DNA of 64,000 bases, taken from Variovorax sp. GTDB lineage: Bacteria; Pseudomonadota; Gammaproteobacteria; Burkholderiales; Burkholderiaceae_C. Below the pieces are notes generated by a model that was given only the letters and a program-made list of their open reading frames with translations, did no database searches and was not told the DNA's origin. Position numbers and translations under genes: made by a program. The DNA lies in assembly GCA_017744935.1 (NCBI GenBank), contig JAGIAI010000026.1, positions 1-64,000 on the forward strand, in the 5' to 3' direction. Below are positions 63,298-64,000 of this stretch, piece after piece (the first letter of the stretch is position 1; every line of letters begins with the position of its first letter).

Positions 63298-63342
63298 GAG
63301 ACGCCGTGATCGGAGTCTGTGGTGCCCTCGACAGGAATCGAA
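63298..63342 (+). repeat. Right attachment site (attR) in the tRNA-Arg 3' end
   Basis: It covers the T-loop to the CCA end of tRNA-Arg(CCU) and 22 bases beyond. It matches the left copy at 54534 over about 45 bases with a few differences. Insertion kept the tRNA intact on this side. Confidence 0.75.
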
Positions 63343-63394
63343 CCTGTATCTGAGTCTTAGGAGGACCCCGTTCTATCCATTGAACTACGAGGAC
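63320..63394 (-). tRNA. tRNA-Arg (anticodon CCU)
   Basis: Minus-strand cloverleaf: acceptor GTCCTCG/CGAGGGC, D-stem GTTC/GAAC, anticodon stem GGGTC/GACTC with loop CTCCTAA (CCU at 34-36), T-loop TTCGATT, encoded CCA. It reads AGG arginine codons and serves as the integration site of the island. Confidence 0.95.
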
Positions 63395-63430
63395 GAAGGC
63401 CCGCAACTTTACCAGTTCGGTCTTGCGGGT

Positions 63431-64000
63431 TCAGTCGAACTGCAATGTGTAGATCAGGTCGATGCCGCTGGGCTGGCCGGCTTGCGCGCGGAGCGTGAGG
63501 TTGCGGGTGAGGTCGTAGAACACGAACAGCGTGCCGAGCGTGCCCGCGAGGCTGCGTTCGTAGGTGATGTAGAAGTCGCGCGCGATGCGTTTACCGACGG
63601 TGACGGACGAGTCTTTCACTTCGCCGCCATTGCTCGGTCCGCGGAAGCCGATCTCGTCGAGCCCGAAGCGGCTCGCCAGTCCGCCGCCCGAGCCGCCGCT
63701 GCCAAGGCCGCCGAGCAGGGCCAGTGCGGCCTGCTGGAGCACCGCCGATTCGCTGCCGCTGGTGGCGGAGGCGCGTCCCAGGACCAGCCACGACAGCGTT
63801 TCCTGGTCGGACAGCTGGGGCTCGGAAAACAGGCGCACCCGTGGCGATTGCGCCGTACCGCTGATGGCTACGCCCACACGCTGCTGGATGTTCGGGCGGA
63901 TGGCGAGGATGTCGAGTTGCGGGTTGTCGATGGGCCCGTTGAACCGCGCGATGCCGGTTTCGATGGTGAGCTGCTGCCCGTAGGCGCGGTACTGCCCGGC
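63431..64000 (-). CDS. tamB: Translocation and assembly module subunit TamB, C-terminal part
   Basis: The frame reads from the window edge to the stop at 63431; the gene continues beyond. The visible 189 residues match the DUF490/TamB C-terminus: ETGIARFNGPIDNPQLDILA, LSDQETLSWLVLGRA, SVTVGKRIARDFYITYERSL and the final YTLQFD. TamB is an inner-membrane-anchored protein spanning the periplasm, working with TamA in outer-membrane lipid or protein transport. Confidence 0.88.
   Translation of the reverse strand, partial: AGQYRAYGQQLTIETGIARFNGPIDNPQLDILAIRPNIQQRVGVAISGTAQSPRVRLFSEPQLSDQETLSWLVLGRASATSGSESAVLQQAALALLGGLGSGGSGGGLASRFGLDEIGFRGPSNGGEVKDSSVTVGKRIARDFYITYERSLAGTLGTLFVFYDLTRNLTLRAQAGQPSGIDLIYTLQFD

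Larger units (their letters stand above)
54534..63342. mobile_element. Integrative genomic island in tRNA-Arg(CCU), about 8.8 kb
   Basis: The right boundary is the 3' end of tRNA-Arg; the left is a degenerate copy of that end. Between them lie a P4-type integrase next to the tRNA, two AlpA-like regulators, a replication-type protein, small ORFs, and defence-type cargo. The genes are visibly richer in A and T than the flanks, especially the deaminase and DUF3800 genes. It has no conjugation genes, so it may be mobilised by another element or be a satellite-like remnant. Confidence 0.8.

Noticed and set aside
1..64000. CRISPR arrays or IS elements
   Set aside because: No regularly spaced direct repeats with spacers, and no transposase frame or terminal inverted repeats were seen on either strand.

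Overview
The window looks like core chromosome of a high-GC Comamonadaceae bacterium (Burkholderiales), most like Variovorax. The evidence is the gene content and order: rplM-rpsI-erpA; thiD and hemL beside rubredoxin and the pil/chp genes; dusB-fis-purH; a pyrR-pyrB-inactive dihydroorotase-plsC run; and a hairpin repeat of a type I recall from this family. No database search was possible, so the genus is an inference.

Layout. 1-16.6 kb: ribosomal proteins L13 and S9, ErpA, a frameshifted MFS exporter, anmK and an M23 peptidase divergent from tyrS, a FecR/OmpA-like pair, a cation efflux pump, dtd, ybeY-phoH divergent from ruvA, a frameshifted small membrane protein, ruvB, then a membrane-lipid locus. 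That locus holds a sterol-desaturase-type hydroxylase fused to a lysoplasmalogenase domain, divergent from a metallophosphoesterase-glycosyltransferase pair, with two arrays of Pho-box-like half-sites between them. 16.7-33.4 kb: a small lipoprotein, an intradiol dioxygenase, tRNA-Met, an ECF sigma factor with its partner, enoyl-CoA hydratase, ubiH-dsbC-M61 peptidase, a MOSC protein, ychF, GST, a YqaA protein, dusB-fis-purH and thiD-hemL. 33.5-43.7 kb: rubredoxin and the type IV pilus chemosensory cluster pilG-pilH-pilI-pilJ-chpA. 43.7-53.5 kb: photolyase divergent from algH-ruvX-pyrR-pyrB-pyrC'-plsC, NadM-Nudix, a cysteine-free Rrf2 regulator and a DUF72 protein.

53.5-63.4 kb is the accessory part. 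Two structured-RNA candidates precede a genomic island of about 8.8 kb inserted at the 3' end of tRNA-Arg(CCU). A P4-type integrase lies beside the tRNA and a degenerate copy of the tRNA end marks the far boundary. Cargo: an anti-phage dCTP/dCMP deaminase (AvcD/DCD type) with a small overlapping downstream gene, a DUF3800 protein and a DUF2971 protein. The backbone has two AlpA-like regulators, a replication-type protein whose gene carries internal inverted repeats, and several small proteins. The window ends inside tamB.

Most notable points: the lipid-remodelling locus with predicted phosphate control; the defence island with its overlapping small gene; and two genes each broken by one frameshift, which could be sequencing errors or recent decay.
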